This document shows, piece after piece, positions 12,401 through 23,251 of a stretch of 64,000 bases of DNA (the first letter of the stretch is position 1; the number at the start of each line of letters is the position of its first letter). Under the pieces are notes generated by a model. That model was not told where the DNA came from. It searched no databases and saw only the letters and a list, made by a program, of their open reading frames with translations. Made by a program: the position numbers and the translations under genes. Source of the stretch: Cliona cf. orientalis (lineage: Eukaryota > Porifera > Demospongiae > Clionaida > Clionaidae); contig OZ005703.1 of assembly GCA_963930775.1 (NCBI GenBank), forward strand, positions 1,922,001-1,986,000, read 5' to 3'.

Positions 12401-14071
12401 ACTTTATTTGCATAAACGCGGTAATCTCGTAATTTTCCGAATTCAGATATTTACCATTATTACTAAGTTTGCACTCTGAATGAATTTGACATACATTGTA
12501 GATATTGCTAACACTGTATACTCGGAGGCTGTGGGCTTACATGTACATGTATCTTGTGTTGTTATCATACAAATGCTTGCCCAAAGGCATATTATTACTG
12601 CGTAAACAATTATTGTTCGCTGACCTCAGGCGCATGTTTGTAATTCCGCACCTGTTGGTCGAAGTGTACACATTCACGCATGTTATGCATGTCCTGTGCA
12701 CGTTCTATGCATTATGTAGCTAGTAAATAATCATTATTTCTCTAGTACGTGTATCATGTAGGGAAGCAATAGAACTGATCTTAAAAACTTTTATGTAGTT
12801 GATATGGTTTTTGATATCCTTTGGTGTTATACCACAGCACCAATCTCAGACTTTATTCTCGGTGACTTGCGTATGCAACGGTTTGGTACTACATCTATGC
12901 ATGCATATACATAATTATATAACTGCCACCATGCGTCTCATGCATCCCAACTAATTAAGGTCATGCAAATAATAATTTTATTGGGCTGTGACCTCTCTCA
13001 TCATTGGTGTACCCTATCCAACAATTTGCTTAAAACAACTTTGGTTGCTACGCAATGGCCAACAAGTGTGGTACCGTAGGACGGGTTTTAATTCCGTAGT
13101 TTAATAATTGCATTCTAGTCAAGTCAGGCCAAATTGCGAATCCAATAATTGTGATGGACGACCCCGTACCGTACTGTAGTATACGTGCACATTTATGTTT
13201 GTGAATCTATTAATTGTGAAATGTAGAAAAACTTGCAATTCACAATCAATAGATACTCGCAATTAAAACCCGACCTACGGTACTCACTTTTTAATCTATA
13301 CATGATCACACTCATGTTTTTATCATAAACTTAATTACTCCCTATAGGATTCCTTCAACAAGATTGTTGCTCCTCATGATGTTTTGAGTTTTACTGATGG
13401 GGAGATGGTGTCAAAAGTACATGTACAGAATCCAGTCTTTGATTTTGTACCTCCAGATTTGATCAAGCTCTATATCTCCAATACGTGAGTCATCCCAGTG
13501 GTCTCCCTAGCATACCTAAAGCATGTTGGCCCAACAAGCCTTCACCATAGAACTCCTATTGATGTGGGGAATGGGAATGACCCAAACCCTTTGTTGTGGT
13601 CACAGACTCCACCCACACCATGCTCTCTTATCGTGTCTTGAATTTTGCTTGGGGAGAACACTGCAGCCACTGTGGTGGTAGTGCTGTAAGGCCATGATAT
13701 TTAAACAGCCAAGAGAGGAGAGAAGAGTATTATTTTTTTCTGTATGTACCATCTTCCTACATTCCGCTGCCACCTCAGTCCTGGGTAAGTGGTAAGAGAG
13801 TCTAGCACAAGGTCACGATAGTTCGAATCCTGATTGCTTGCCAAATAAAAATCTTATAAAGCTTCCTGCTATATTATGATACTCATGATTTGCACAATGG
13901 AATTTTAGTACATGTAAAATTAGCAACCTTCTCAGATACTATATGTAGAGCAGTGTGTTTTATTTCACACGGTATTCTCCCTGTCTTTGCCCATGCAGTG
14001 GTGGAAATGCTCCCTCGTATGTTTACCGGCTAATCAGTGAACTCTATCATGCTGACGATCAAGACCTCTAA
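6413..14071 (+). CDS. EIF2B2: Translation initiation factor eIF-2B subunit beta, 354 aa, 15 exons
   Basis: eIF2B is the decameric guanine-nucleotide exchange factor for eIF2 in the cytosol. The beta subunit belongs to its regulatory core, which senses phosphorylated eIF2-alpha. Exons: 6413-6489, 6618-6701, 7069-7127, 7189-7218, 7862-7892, 7958-8003, 8211-8276, 8360-8409, 8502-8598, 10154-10309, 10547-10584, 10651-10711, 10765-10824, 13348-13484 and 13999-14071. They sum to 1065 bases, 354 residues; the human protein has 351. Family landmarks include [20 protein letters not shown], the Rossmann-like stretch KGIETT-type (here [20 protein letters not shown]), [14 protein letters not shown] and the C-terminal [17 protein letters not shown]. 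The long introns 8599-10153 and 10825-13347 hold MITE-like elements and no supported gene. The start [10 protein letters not shown] is the first ATG of the only exon in frame. Confidence 0.97.
7280..7395. mobile_element. Foldback (inverted-repeat) element in EIF2B2 intron 4
   Basis: Two arms of about 50 bases pair almost perfectly: AGATAAACTATGGTTGCCCA on the left matches the reverse complement of the right end (TGGGCAAACATAGTTTATCT with a small indel). The centre is a short G+C-rich loop, GAGCTCGAGGGCGTAGCCCG. Open frames here are by-products of the palindrome. Confidence 0.8.
9655..9814. mobile_element. MITE-like element, family B copy 1
   Basis: A 160-base element in EIF2B2 intron 9 with terminal inverted repeats: left TACTGTGCTTTGCAGGTCAG, right end read in reverse TACTGTGCACTGCAGGGTCA. 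If the repeats start at CTGTGC, both flanks are TA, as with Tc1/mariner-type target duplications. A relative lies at 42538-42716 with the shared core GTAGTATAACTGAATTAAGC. Confidence 0.8.
12251..12423. mobile_element. MITE-like element, family A copy 2
   Basis: The better-preserved copy of the element at 4045. Terminal inverted repeats: TACCGTGTTTATTC on the left against TTACCGCGTTTATGC read from the right. It shares TTTCTGGTAAAGGTCGTCAC with copy 1. It lies in EIF2B2 intron 13. Confidence 0.75.
13071..13284. mobile_element. MITE-like element, family C
   Basis: A 214-base element with inverted ends: left GTACCGTAGGACGGGTTTTA, right read in reverse AGTACCGTAGGTCGGGTTTT. The inside is AT-rich without coding sequence. 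It is in EIF2B2 intron 13, close to the exon 14 acceptor. Confidence 0.75.
13496..13539. repeat. Short dispersed repeat, copy 1
   Basis: The 44-base stretch containing AGCATACCTAAAGCATGTTG and GCCCAACAAG recurs with a few changes at 63433-63475, in a different gene. It is probably a fragment of a larger dispersed element. Confidence 0.6.
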
Positions 14072-14685
14072 CCCACACTCACTCAAAAGTAATGGATATA
14101 AGAATTGCATAACATTATTGTTGCATTGTGTAATCATAATTCTTCATTTAAATTAAAACGTTAATGAGCTAGGCTCAATACATGCATGATGTGTATACAT
14201 GTAGCAAAGTAAACAATGTAGTTTACTTGTTGGTTATTTCAGCATGATACTCAAATACTAGACACATGTATCAGCACTTGACTCTCAATTGTTGACTGAC
14301 CTACGCAGGAAGTATATCACTTGAAGGTATTTTGCCAATAAGTGTTGGACGTGACGCACAATATTCATTGATTGCTACAAATTGTACAGATTACCTGGTT
14401 GGATGTATTTATAATACATGTATGGCACATGTTTCCGAGTATGCATATACAAGTGTACATACATATAATTAGAAAATTTGTGACCTGGTCCAATAAAACC
14501 AATGTGCTAATTAAGTGTTCTCTCAAAGTAGCATTTAAAATAGATTTATACTAATTAAACTATAGTAGCTACACATGTAATAGTACTTATGAGTAGGTGA
14601 AACTTAAGTGGAGAACACAAAGTAGTATTAATTTATTGCATGACTGCAAATTTATTACATTTGATTATTGAGTATGCGTGAATAA

Positions 14686-17600
14686 TTAGTCACAATTAGA
14701 GTTTCCTTCCATTATTCCAGCTTGACCAAATTCCATCTCTTCTGTATGTGGTGGTGTAAGGTAGGAGTGGTGTACCTCCACTGTAGACTGGGTGGGCTTC
14801 ACTGGATTTTGCTTGAGCTGTACGTTGTAGTCGTAAGTGTTGGCAGGACGATCGATCGCATCCAATAGCTCATTGAATCGGTGAATATTATCATCAGGCG
14901 GTAAGCTCCAACGACGACGTTCAGGTTTTGGTTTTGGATCAGCGTTAGTGAATAGCCTGTCAATCTTTCTACCAAGCTTTGTCGTTTTAATCTTTGAGAA
15001 TACTGAGGTGTATGTGTAGATATGGTAGAGGATGATGAGCAGCAGTGCGATGAATGTGATTGTGACTGAGGTGTAGGCAGCAGCTTCCTGGTTGCTAGCT
15101 GGGCTATCAAGAGAATACCACGTGAATATTGCAAAGGACAGGGTGTTTAAATAGAAGAATGTTTCCAACATATCAATTGGCCATTTCCTGTACGTTCTGC
15201 CTCCAATGAGTTTACTTAGAGATAAAACAACACACATCGTAAAAGTGATTGCTGTGAGGGCAACTGTAGGGTCATTGGAGATATTGACAGCGGCTACAAG
15301 GTATAAGACAATACGAACAATCAGCAGCAGTCCAGTCCAGTAGCGATGCCTGGGAGTGTAGGGCTTGTGGTAGGTTTCAATGAACGTCTGTATCTTTGGA
15401 TTTCTTGACCACCTAAGAATTTTCCATTTAGGAAGGTAGAGGAGCCACTGCCAGGAGAAGAGAAGAGCAGTGTAGACCAGACCAACAAGGAGAATGAGAA
15501 CAGCTACAATGAATAGAGGAATATGCTTTCCAGAGAGATATTCAACAGTTGCATCAGGAAGCCAAACCATCTTACTTGAGTCGAGGTACTCAAGAATGCC
15601 TACTGATAGAGACTGGAAACTAATTTCCAAGAGTTTAGCATAGGAGAGCAGTATTAGTGTAGCCAGAGTTGCCACTGGATCCTTCTTTCCAATGAGGTTT
15701 GAAAATCTGGTAGAGTAATAGCTGATGATGATCACAATGGCCACTAGTAAAATGATGTAGGCAGGAAAAGCTAACTGTAGCCATGTTTTGATGTAAGTAT
15801 CCATTCCTGGAAAGTAGCAGGTGTCAATTCCTAGCTCCAAGTTCAGCCATGATATGAACACTGTTATGAAATTAGTCTCTTGAAATGGAAGCAGGATGTT
15901 TTTATTCACATACACAACGTTGGAGTAAAAGATAAGTCCGTTTAAAGTTCCAACTGCAACGGTCATATTGAGTATCAGCAATGAAGCCACCAGTGCTACA
16001 CCAGCTAGTATTGCAGCTATGGTGATGGCTACGAGTAGTGCAGGCCAGTAGCTAGGACACGAGAGGCAGTGTGAACTACCAAGAGAGAGGCTGAGACCAG
16101 GTTGGCAAGATCCACACAACAGTGATGACCGTTTGGAGGCACACTGAACATCAGCTCCATTCAGCTGGCTGAGATGGATTGGTGGACTGATCGATAAACA
16201 GTAGTCAAAAGGGCAGTTTGAGTACACCAAAAAGGCAATTTTATTGGTGTTGGTATCATTGATGTAGGAAATCCAGGCTCTGGATCGAGATGGTTTGAAC
16301 AATGCTCCAGTATGGACATCGCAATGTTCTACATGCTCTCTGATATCACTGTGGCACTGACATGTACAGTTTGTTGTATTTTTTCCTGATATTTGTAATC
16401 CAATTGGACAGCTGCAGGGGAGAAAGTGTACATCTAGCATCTTTCTGGAGGGTTCGGCATCTCTACAGGGACCGTCCAACGCATAGAGAGTCAGCATTTC
16501 AGAGCTATGGGGTGAGACAATGTTAAATGTTAGATTAGTACACTCGGCAGGTATTTTCCTAGCTAGTTGTCCTTCAGCTAGACCACTCTCAGTGAAGTGG
16601 AGGGAGGATTGGATGATTGCACTGACTGGTTGGCCAATCTGATCAACAGCAACAACTGACTGTGTGAACATTTCTCCCTTTCTAAGCTCAACTTGACTTT
16701 GGTGGGTGCAATTATGAATGTTATCAATGCAAAGACACACTCTAACTGGTTGCGATGACACAGACGTGTTCGCAGTAATTATTGATACATTCTTAAAGTA
16801 AGCAACTCCATCACCGATTTGATCGTTAGAATCACGTATTATATTATACTTCTTGTAAACTTCAGCTAGCTGACTCACAGCGCATCTATCTAGTAGCCCT
16901 CCATAGAGAGTAGAGCCGGAAATTTTGGCATAGTTCTGCGAAAAGTACATGCTCTGTGTCTGTAGGTACTTTTCTTCCTGATCGTAGGTTGCTCGCACTT
17001 GAAAAAAGCATTCTATTGTTGAGAGGGTATCGCAACCTGCTGCAGAATTGGTGTCATCGTCCACATGTATTGCTCCACCATATTCTGCCCTATTGTCTAC
17101 AAATACTGTTGTATTGGTATCGTTTTTGTCGTTGATATCAATGATGTCGTATTTTTCGATAAGAAGTCTTGCATTAGCCTCCAACGATAACCCACCACCC
17201 CTTTTAGCTGTATTATTTCTGAAATGTATTCGTGTGCCAGTATAGTCCATTGTAAAGGCTGAAATTGCCCTAATAGATGAGCTAGTGGCGTGCAGCCCTC
17301 CCCCTTTGTTTAACGCGGTGTTATTCAAAAGTACCAAGGTACTCCTTTGTTGACAGATTAGCTCTGAGCTCCTGGTTGAGAGGTAGATACCTCCTCCGTT
17401 TCCAGTGACAGTGTTATGTGCAATCATTACGTTTCCGTTCAAGTATAGCTTGCTCTCAGTGGAATGTATTGCTCCACCATTTTCAGCGTGGTTGTATTCG
17501 AGATTGCATGCTCCGTTAAACACTGCATTGCTCTGAAATAGTGTTATTGCACCTCCTTCTTGGAAATCTTGTGTGGTATACAATGTTGTATTTTGTGGTG

Positions 17601-19341
17601 GGTGGTTATTCACAAATGCTGCGTAGCTGATGAAACTAATGTTACTACTGAATGCCAGTAGTGATCCCGTGTTGCTCGAGAACACAATGCTATTATTTAA
17701 TAAGTCAGTTGCATACCCGCTGAATTCTGAATCAGATAGGTATATCACAGCATAACTATCGGCTGAATTACTATCAATTAGAAGGTAACTATGATATAGT
17801 ATGTAGCTGTCTGTCGCGTGAAGTACCGCTCCTATTGGTGAGCCATTGCTAGTAAAGTTACTGTCACCTACGGTAAAGCCACTACTGAGGGAGTATAGCA
17901 CACCTCCCCTCCAAGAGGCACTGTTGTCATGAAATGCACACTCTAGTGCTTCAATCCTGCTGCTGAAAGCATGTAGTACTCCTCCATACCTGCCGGCACT
18001 GTTGTTATAAAACTCGCTTAGTTCTATGAGTACAAGGGGGCTGCTGTTTGAATCCAACACTCCTCCATGCCTGGTGGCACTATTGCTATGAAATTCACTT
18101 TTTGCAATTACGATGATGTCACCAATGGAAGAATAGTGGTACAGCACGCCTCCATTAGTGGCGCTGTTGTCATGAAGTTTACACTCGAGTAGTAGCATGA
18201 TATTGCCGTTGGAGGAGTACAGTGCACCCCCATTTGTAGCACTATTGTGGTGAAATTCACTTGTTTGTATTCGGATATCATTGTCGGTGGAATATAGTAC
18301 ACCTCCATCGGTGGCAGTGTTGTTATGAAATTCACTTGTTTCTATGTTGACGATGCCCCTGGAGGAATACAGTGAACCTCCTTGAAGTGCGCTACTGCCG
18401 TAAAATTCACTCGCTGTGATTATGATATCACTTAGGAGATTATGCAGCACTCCTCCAGAGATGATACCAACATTATTACGAAATTCACTTGCTCCAACTG
18501 TAATATTACTGGCATTGGAATAGAGTACACCTCCCCCATAAGCAATATTCTTGTGAAATTCACATTCTTCCATTATGATATCACTATGGATTGAATATAG
18601 TGCTCCTCCATTGATGGCAGTGTTGTTCATACATATGGTACCGGTCATGTTGATGATGCTACCAGCTTCTGCAAATATAGCTCCACCAAAATCCGCTCCA
18701 AAATTTTCAAATTTACATTGGCTGATATCAATTGTACTGTTTGTGGCAGTAACTGCACCGCCAGTAAATCCACTACTGAAACACGAGTCAAAGTAAGCAC
18801 AGTCTGTATACTCTAAGTGTGATCCTTGTCTATAAGAAGAAGTGAAGGTGCAATTGACAATCTGTGCTGTTGTGTCTGTCAATTCCAAAACAGTTCCTCT
18901 GTTGTTTTGACCATTAAAATTAGAATACTGAACCACAAGTATCTCAACTTGTTTCACTTTATTTCCTACACATCCAATAAACTCCAAGTTAGCAATGTAG
19001 ATGCTATCTGATTGGTTGAAATTGATATGTGAATTGTTCGTACATTGGATCTGTGCTACAGTTGAGTTGATGGACTTCATTACGACATTATCTACACTTG
19101 ACAATGTTAGATTAGTTGTGTTGAGATAGTGTGTTCCTGGGAGGAACAGTAGGGTGATATTGGAGCTGAGATAGTGAGTGGAGTTAGTCGCAAACTTGGA
19201 AAGGGTTAGACATGACGTTGTAGGGCAAAGGTCAATTGATGGAATTGTTGCAATGTAGACCACACTGGCTGCAGCTTGGTTCATAGTTATACAGAAGAAA
19301 AAATTTAATAGTAGAGTTGTCACAGGGCTGATATACGCCAT
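14686..19341 (-). CDS. Single-exon Pmp-like beta-helix membrane protein, 1551 aa
   Basis: One uninterrupted frame encodes a hydrophobic N-terminal signal (residues 1-25) and a very large, Asn-glycosylation-rich ectodomain. Residues about 190-520 hold repeats of about 22-26 residues with the pattern SEFHNNSATNGGVLYS; looser repeats with NGGAIHST/GGGLHA continue to about 770. This GG(A/V)(I/L) + N(N/S)(T/S)A pattern is that of right-handed beta-helix repeats like chlamydial Pmp proteins. A Cys-rich stalk follows (975-1098; CPFDYC, LLCGSCQPGLSLSLGSSHC). About eight membrane segments span 1099-1445, then a basic cytosolic tail ends at 1551. Function is unknown; the architecture suggests a cell-surface receptor or adhesion protein. 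The ATG at 19341 is chosen because the signal peptide follows at once. It is intronless, unlike its neighbours, and converges on EIF2B2. Confidence 0.9.
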   Translation of the reverse strand: MAYISPVTTLLLNFFFCITMNQAAASVVYIATIPSIDLCPTTSCLTLSKFATNSTHYLSSNITLLFLPGTHYLNTTNLTLSSVDNVVMKSINSTVAQIQCTNNSHINFNQSDSIYIANLEFIGCVGNKVKQVEILVVQYSNFNGQNNRGTVLELTDTTAQIVNCTFTSSYRQGSHLEYTDCAYFDSCFSSGFTGGAVTATNSTIDISQCKFENFGADFGGAIFAEAGSIINMTGTICMNNTAINGGALYSIHSDIIMEECEFHKNIAYGGGVLYSNASNITVGASEFRNNVGIISGGVLHNLLSDIIITASEFYGSSALQGGSLYSSRGIVNIETSEFHNNTATDGGVLYSTDNDIRIQTSEFHHNSATNGGALYSSNGNIMLLLECKLHDNSATNGGVLYHYSSIGDIIVIAKSEFHSNSATRHGGVLDSNSSPLVLIELSEFYNNSAGRYGGVLHAFSSRIEALECAFHDNSASWRGGVLYSLSSGFTVGDSNFTSNGSPIGAVLHATDSYILYHSYLLIDSNSADSYAVIYLSDSEFSGYATDLLNNSIVFSSNTGSLLAFSSNISFISYAAFVNNHPPQNTTLYTTQDFQEGGAITLFQSNAVFNGACNLEYNHAENGGAIHSTESKLYLNGNVMIAHNTVTGNGGGIYLSTRSSELICQQRSTLVLLNNTALNKGGGLHATSSSIRAISAFTMDYTGTRIHFRNNTAKRGGGLSLEANARLLIEKYDIIDINDKNDTNTTVFVDNRAEYGGAIHVDDDTNSAAGCDTLSTIECFFQVRATYDQEEKYLQTQSMYFSQNYAKISGSTLYGGLLDRCAVSQLAEVYKKYNIIRDSNDQIGDGVAYFKNVSIITANTSVSSQPVRVCLCIDNIHNCTHQSQVELRKGEMFTQSVVAVDQIGQPVSAIIQSSLHFTESGLAEGQLARKIPAECTNLTFNIVSPHSSEMLTLYALDGPCRDAEPSRKMLDVHFLPCSCPIGLQISGKNTTNCTCQCHSDIREHVEHCDVHTGALFKPSRSRAWISYINDTNTNKIAFLVYSNCPFDYCLSISPPIHLSQLNGADVQCASKRSSLLCGSCQPGLSLSLGSSHCLSCPSYWPALLVAITIAAILAGVALVASLLILNMTVAVGTLNGLIFYSNVVYVNKNILLPFQETNFITVFISWLNLELGIDTCYFPGMDTYIKTWLQLAFPAYIILLVAIVIIISYYSTRFSNLIGKKDPVATLATLILLSYAKLLEISFQSLSVGILEYLDSSKMVWLPDATVEYLSGKHIPLFIVAVLILLVGLVYTALLFSWQWLLYLPKWKILRWSRNPKIQTFIETYHKPYTPRHRYWTGLLLIVRIVLYLVAAVNISNDPTVALTAITFTMCVVLSLSKLIGGRTYRKWPIDMLETFFYLNTLSFAIFTWYSLDSPASNQEAAAYTSVTITFIALLLIILYHIYTYTSVFSKIKTTKLGRKIDRLFTNADPKPKPERRRWSLPPDDNIHRFNELLDAIDRPANTYDYNVQLKQNPVKPTQSTVEVHHSYLTPPHTEEMEFGQAGIMEGNSNCD

Positions 19342-20301
19342 GGTCTCCTACTGATGGCAGCTAGCCACTGTGTTCAATAACTTTAAGGTCTTTAAAGTTA
19401 AAACCTATAATCGCAATTGCCACTGAGATATGCTGCTGAATAAAATTAGCTACTGATGAGAATAATGAGTACCAACTGATTTGACTGGTGTTGAAGGCTT
19501 CCCTTTATAGCAACAGTTGTGTATATATAAGGTGTGTAGAAGGGTTACCATATTCTATAAATTTCCTGTTTGAAAAGTTCCCATATTATTTGAATTAGAC
19601 TACTAGCTACATGTATTTGCATCATCAAACTAGCTCAAATCTGCAGAAGCCTTGAAGCCTAGGTGTCATTTGCTTGTCTTCAACAGGTGCTTCTTGTGGT
19701 TACTAAGGAAGGATGCTACTGAATAGGCATCTTAGCATGCGTCTGTGATCATGATGGTGATAAAGTATCGCACTAAATCACATACGCAGGAAGAACATAC
19801 ATGTACATTACCTACATTTCAATTGGAGGGTTTCTGATTTCAAACAGTGAACCTCTCAAAACTGACTGATGAAAGTCATGAACTTTAGAGAAGCCAATAT
19901 AAAATTGTGTGTAATATGATTATATTGAGCACAAAAAATTGTCCAGAGAGCACCAAATGCAATATGGTGCAGCTTCTCCCTTGCTCCATCTCAAGTTTGC
20001 AGCATGAATAAAACCTTCGTATGCAACACTACGAAACGAAGCTGAGAATACGTAGGTCTTTGGTCACTATTTAATGATCAAAGGAATCATCATGGTGATA
20101 TTAGAATTAATTGTGCACAATAATAATATAGATGTCTTTGGTCACTATTTAATGATCAAAGGAATCATCATGGTGATATTAGAATTAATTAGCTATGCAC
20201 AATAATAATATAGATATATATTTTAAATTTGGTACAATAAATTATTAGCTGCGTGTATGTCATCCCCTGTGTACTTGTATGAATTATTATTATTGCTATA
20301 A
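19342..20301. other. Intergenic region without a supported gene
   Basis: It should hold the promoter of the 1551-residue protein gene at its left end and the 3' region of the receptor kinase gene at its right end. No convincing exon is visible. A 78-base tandem duplication lies at 20056-20215. Confidence 0.6.
20056..20215. repeat. Tandem duplication, period 78-82 bases
   Basis: Two nearly identical copies begin GTCTTTGGTCACTATTTAAT at 20056 and 20134. The second carries a small insertion (AGCTA near its end). Such identity suggests a recent event. Confidence 0.9.
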
Positions 20302-22873
20302 TTAAGAGAAATAATGTTCTCTGCGAAGAAGGTCGGGAGTTTTACCAGAAGCCTCGAGCATCTTAATGTCTTCTGGATCCAGATTCGATGTGACCTGTTT
20401 CAGCTCCTCCATTAGCTTGCTAAACCATGGCCTTTTAAGTGGAACCTTATTCCAGCACTGGAGCATTAGACTGTACACTCCCTTGGGGCAGTTACTAGGC
20501 CTTGGAAGGGGCTTAAATCCGAGGATATTTTGAACCACCTGTGCGTTTGTGAGGTCTCCATACGGTCTCTGGCCTGAAGAGAACACCTCCCAGAGCAGGA
20601 CTCCGAACGACCAAATATCTGTATAGACAGACATTTTGTTATGCTGGACAGTCTCTGGGGCCAGCCAACGGAGGGGAAGGGGTGTGCTCTTTCTGGAACT
20701 AAGGCAGCAGTATTCCTGGGAGTGCTTATCGTAGCTTAGGCCGAAGTTGGCAATTTTTACGCGTAGACCTTGACCAACCTGCATATAGAGTATGTAGATG
20801 TGAATATGAGCTACGTGTGAAAACGTCAATAGTCATCTAAGGTCCATGATGATTTTTAAAGTTGATAGAATGTAATTACCCTTCTATATACAATTAAAAG
20901 AAAGGGAGGCATTGACTTATCAATGCCTTCCAGTTGTTTTTCTCACCTGACAGTTTCTTGCAGCCAGATCCTTTAAGATGAATGCCTTCTTTGTCAAATA
21001 ATCCATTCCGTTTGCCACCTGCCAACTGATATTCACAAGGTCTTCCAACCCCAATGCTGGACTGGGCATGGAAGATGCACACGTACTTGCTGCGTCATTC
21101 AGCGCGGTGTCAAAATCATCCCACACTGAATCTATCGACTGGAGGAAATCCTTTAGTGAACCATGCTCTAGGTACTCGAAGATCATGTACTGAGGCTGCT
21201 CTTTCGTACAAACAGCAAGAAGCTGAATGATATTTGGATGGCTGAAACCAGATGTCCACGTCATTTCGATACGAAACTGTTGCTTGAGTTTAGAAGAAGC
21301 GTGCTCACGTAAGGATTTGATGAAGACAGTGGACGATATCTCGTTTTGAAACATTCCGGATGCTTCGCCGAGACAAGTCCAACCAAAATTTGTCTCCCAG
21401 AGATTCTTCATCAAGCAGATATTATCATGTGGAAACTCAAGGTTTTGTAATCTTTGTTTCGGTGACATTGTGATAAAGTCCTTTGTGCCGATGTGTCTTA
21501 TGAGGGTGCTTGTGCGTGGGGACAGGTTTACGTCTAGGAGAACTCCTTGAGGCGTCAATGATCGTAGCATCAAAGTGCCATTGGATTTGACTTCCCTGCG
21601 GTCCATTCTCGTCAGTGTCGTGGTGCTCTCTGGTTCCATGTGATCGATATCAACATACTCCAGCTCCATGACGGGATTGGTGGCCTGAATCCGTCGACCT
21701 TTGTGCTCCTCCGGGCCATCGTGATCTATTTCCCGTCTTTTAAAGTAGCATACACACAACACAATGCCCAGAGTTATCACTAGTAGTAGCACCGGTACAC
21801 CCACTCCTATGCTTATGCCAAGAATTAGTGGTAGATTGATAGGACTCTCTGTGTCATTAGTAGGTGTCTCTTGTGTATTTAAGCAGTCTAGACTGGGAGG
21901 TGACACTGGAAAAAACAGATGTAAAGTGACCATTTATTGGCATTGATACGTAGCTAGTGTGTGTATTCAAGCACAGGGCAAAAATCCCTTCCCTCCCCCC
22001 CCCCCCCCCCCCCACACACACACACAAAGTAAGCACTATTATCCTTCTTTGCAATGTGGTAGAGAGTGCACTTACCAGGTTGAAGAGATACACATGATAC
22101 ATTCTCGTTTCTCTCATTTCCAATGCCACCAATGGTTGGTTCCACAACGGCACAGTCCTCCAGCTGTCTCAGTGCAGGCAGTTGTATAGTAGCCCTCTCA
22201 ATAAATTGGGCTATGATATTGCTAAGAATATTCCAATTACTGCCTCCACAATCAGTGGATATCACTCTTTCACAGTCCTCTGAGCAAACTTTCCAATTGT
22301 TGGGATCCAAAAAGGTTTGGGTATTCTCCCCCTGTCTATTGTTCACAGACTGAGGGATAGTGTACACTTGGTGGCAGTAGAGAGATACGAAACTGTTGCG
22401 GCATTGTCTCGATACACCAAATAACTCAGCTTGATTCAAAATTACAGCTATCTGTCCCTCGGCTTCTGAAAGTGATAAATCACTTCTTGAAGAAGAGATG
22501 TCAACACAGTCGCACTGGGAAAAAAATTCACTACACCACAAAGGCTGGCTCTGAGTCTGGGTACTATCAGGCTGTACTGTAGTGAAGTAGGGGACACAAC
22601 TCTGAGAAGATATTGATTGGAACTGGAAGAACATTCTATATTTAAAACAAAGAAAGAGAGAGGTATCAATGTTCCAGTTGTGTCATAATATTTCAAAATG
22701 TCAGAAGGCCATGCCAGTGAACTGTATATGCACCAGCCCCGCCCCTTGTCAAAATGCAGCTTCTCAGCTGATCAAAATTAATGTGTGTGTACTGGTACTT
22801 ACATGACTGAAAATAGAAGATGCAGAGTCAGGGATCTTCTGAGCTTGATTGTAGGTGCTTTAGCTGGAGCCAT
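20302..22873 (-). CDS. ROR/MuSK-like receptor tyrosine kinase with degenerate catalytic motifs, 688 aa
   Basis: Exons: 22803-22873, 22076-22635, 20947-21905 and 20302-20778, 2067 bases in all. A signal peptide (MAPAKAPTIKLRRSLTLHLL, continuing hydrophobic) precedes a Cys-rich ectodomain. There CRNSFVSLYCHQVYTI and VCSEDCERVISTDC resemble the Frizzled-type CRD of ROR and MuSK receptors. One membrane segment spans residues 235-265, the juxtamembrane part has ELEYVDIDHM, and a kinase domain runs from about 370 to 670. In the kinase the VAIK-type Lys is kept (VFIK, K407). The HRD motif reads LKD (D523 kept), the DFG motif reads NFG (N541 instead of Asp), and the glycine loop is weak (WETNFGWTCLGEASG). 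The APE motif and AARN are intact. Loss of the DFG Asp normally removes Mg-ATP coordination, so I infer a pseudokinase. The Frizzled assignment is moderate, the kinase assignment strong. Confidence 0.9.
21995..22026. repeat. Poly-C then CA microsatellite
   Basis: A run of about 19 C followed by CA repeats on the plus strand, within the second intron of the receptor kinase gene. Long poly-Gly frames over this site are artefacts. Confidence 0.8.
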
Positions 22874-23251
22874 CTAGATCTAGTCACCCATGCAATAGCT
22901 ATCTAACTAGACCAATATTGACCACTAGAGTATAACCTATGTATAAAGTGGGAGTGGCTGCCAGCCAGCATGCAGCTAGATCAAAACAGATGACTTCATA
23001 GTATTCATAGCCGGGGAGACCGCACACACTGCACTGTGTAAGCTGTCTACTCAATAATAGTAAACAAGTATAGCCACGTGTTTAAGGTCATGAATAACAT
23101 TACATAATTGTTCAGATAATCAGCCATACAAAATATTGCAATAATTTTGGTAAACCAAGAATTTCAGTTAATAATAATTCATGTGAAAATGAGTTTTTTT
23201 GTTTCTTAAATTAATGATGTGGACTAAATTAATAATTAATGTACACAATCT
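22874..23251. other. Intergenic region upstream of the receptor kinase
   Basis: This region should contain the receptor kinase promoter and the 3' end of the first beta-helix gene. No coding sequence or obvious repeat is seen. TATTGCAATAATTTTGG near 23134 is AT-rich and carries no polyadenylation signal that I would assign firmly. Confidence 0.5.

Noticed and set aside
22123-22353. Plus-strand frames over the receptor kinase ectodomain
   Set aside because: Antisense shadows of the Cys-rich exon on the minus strand.
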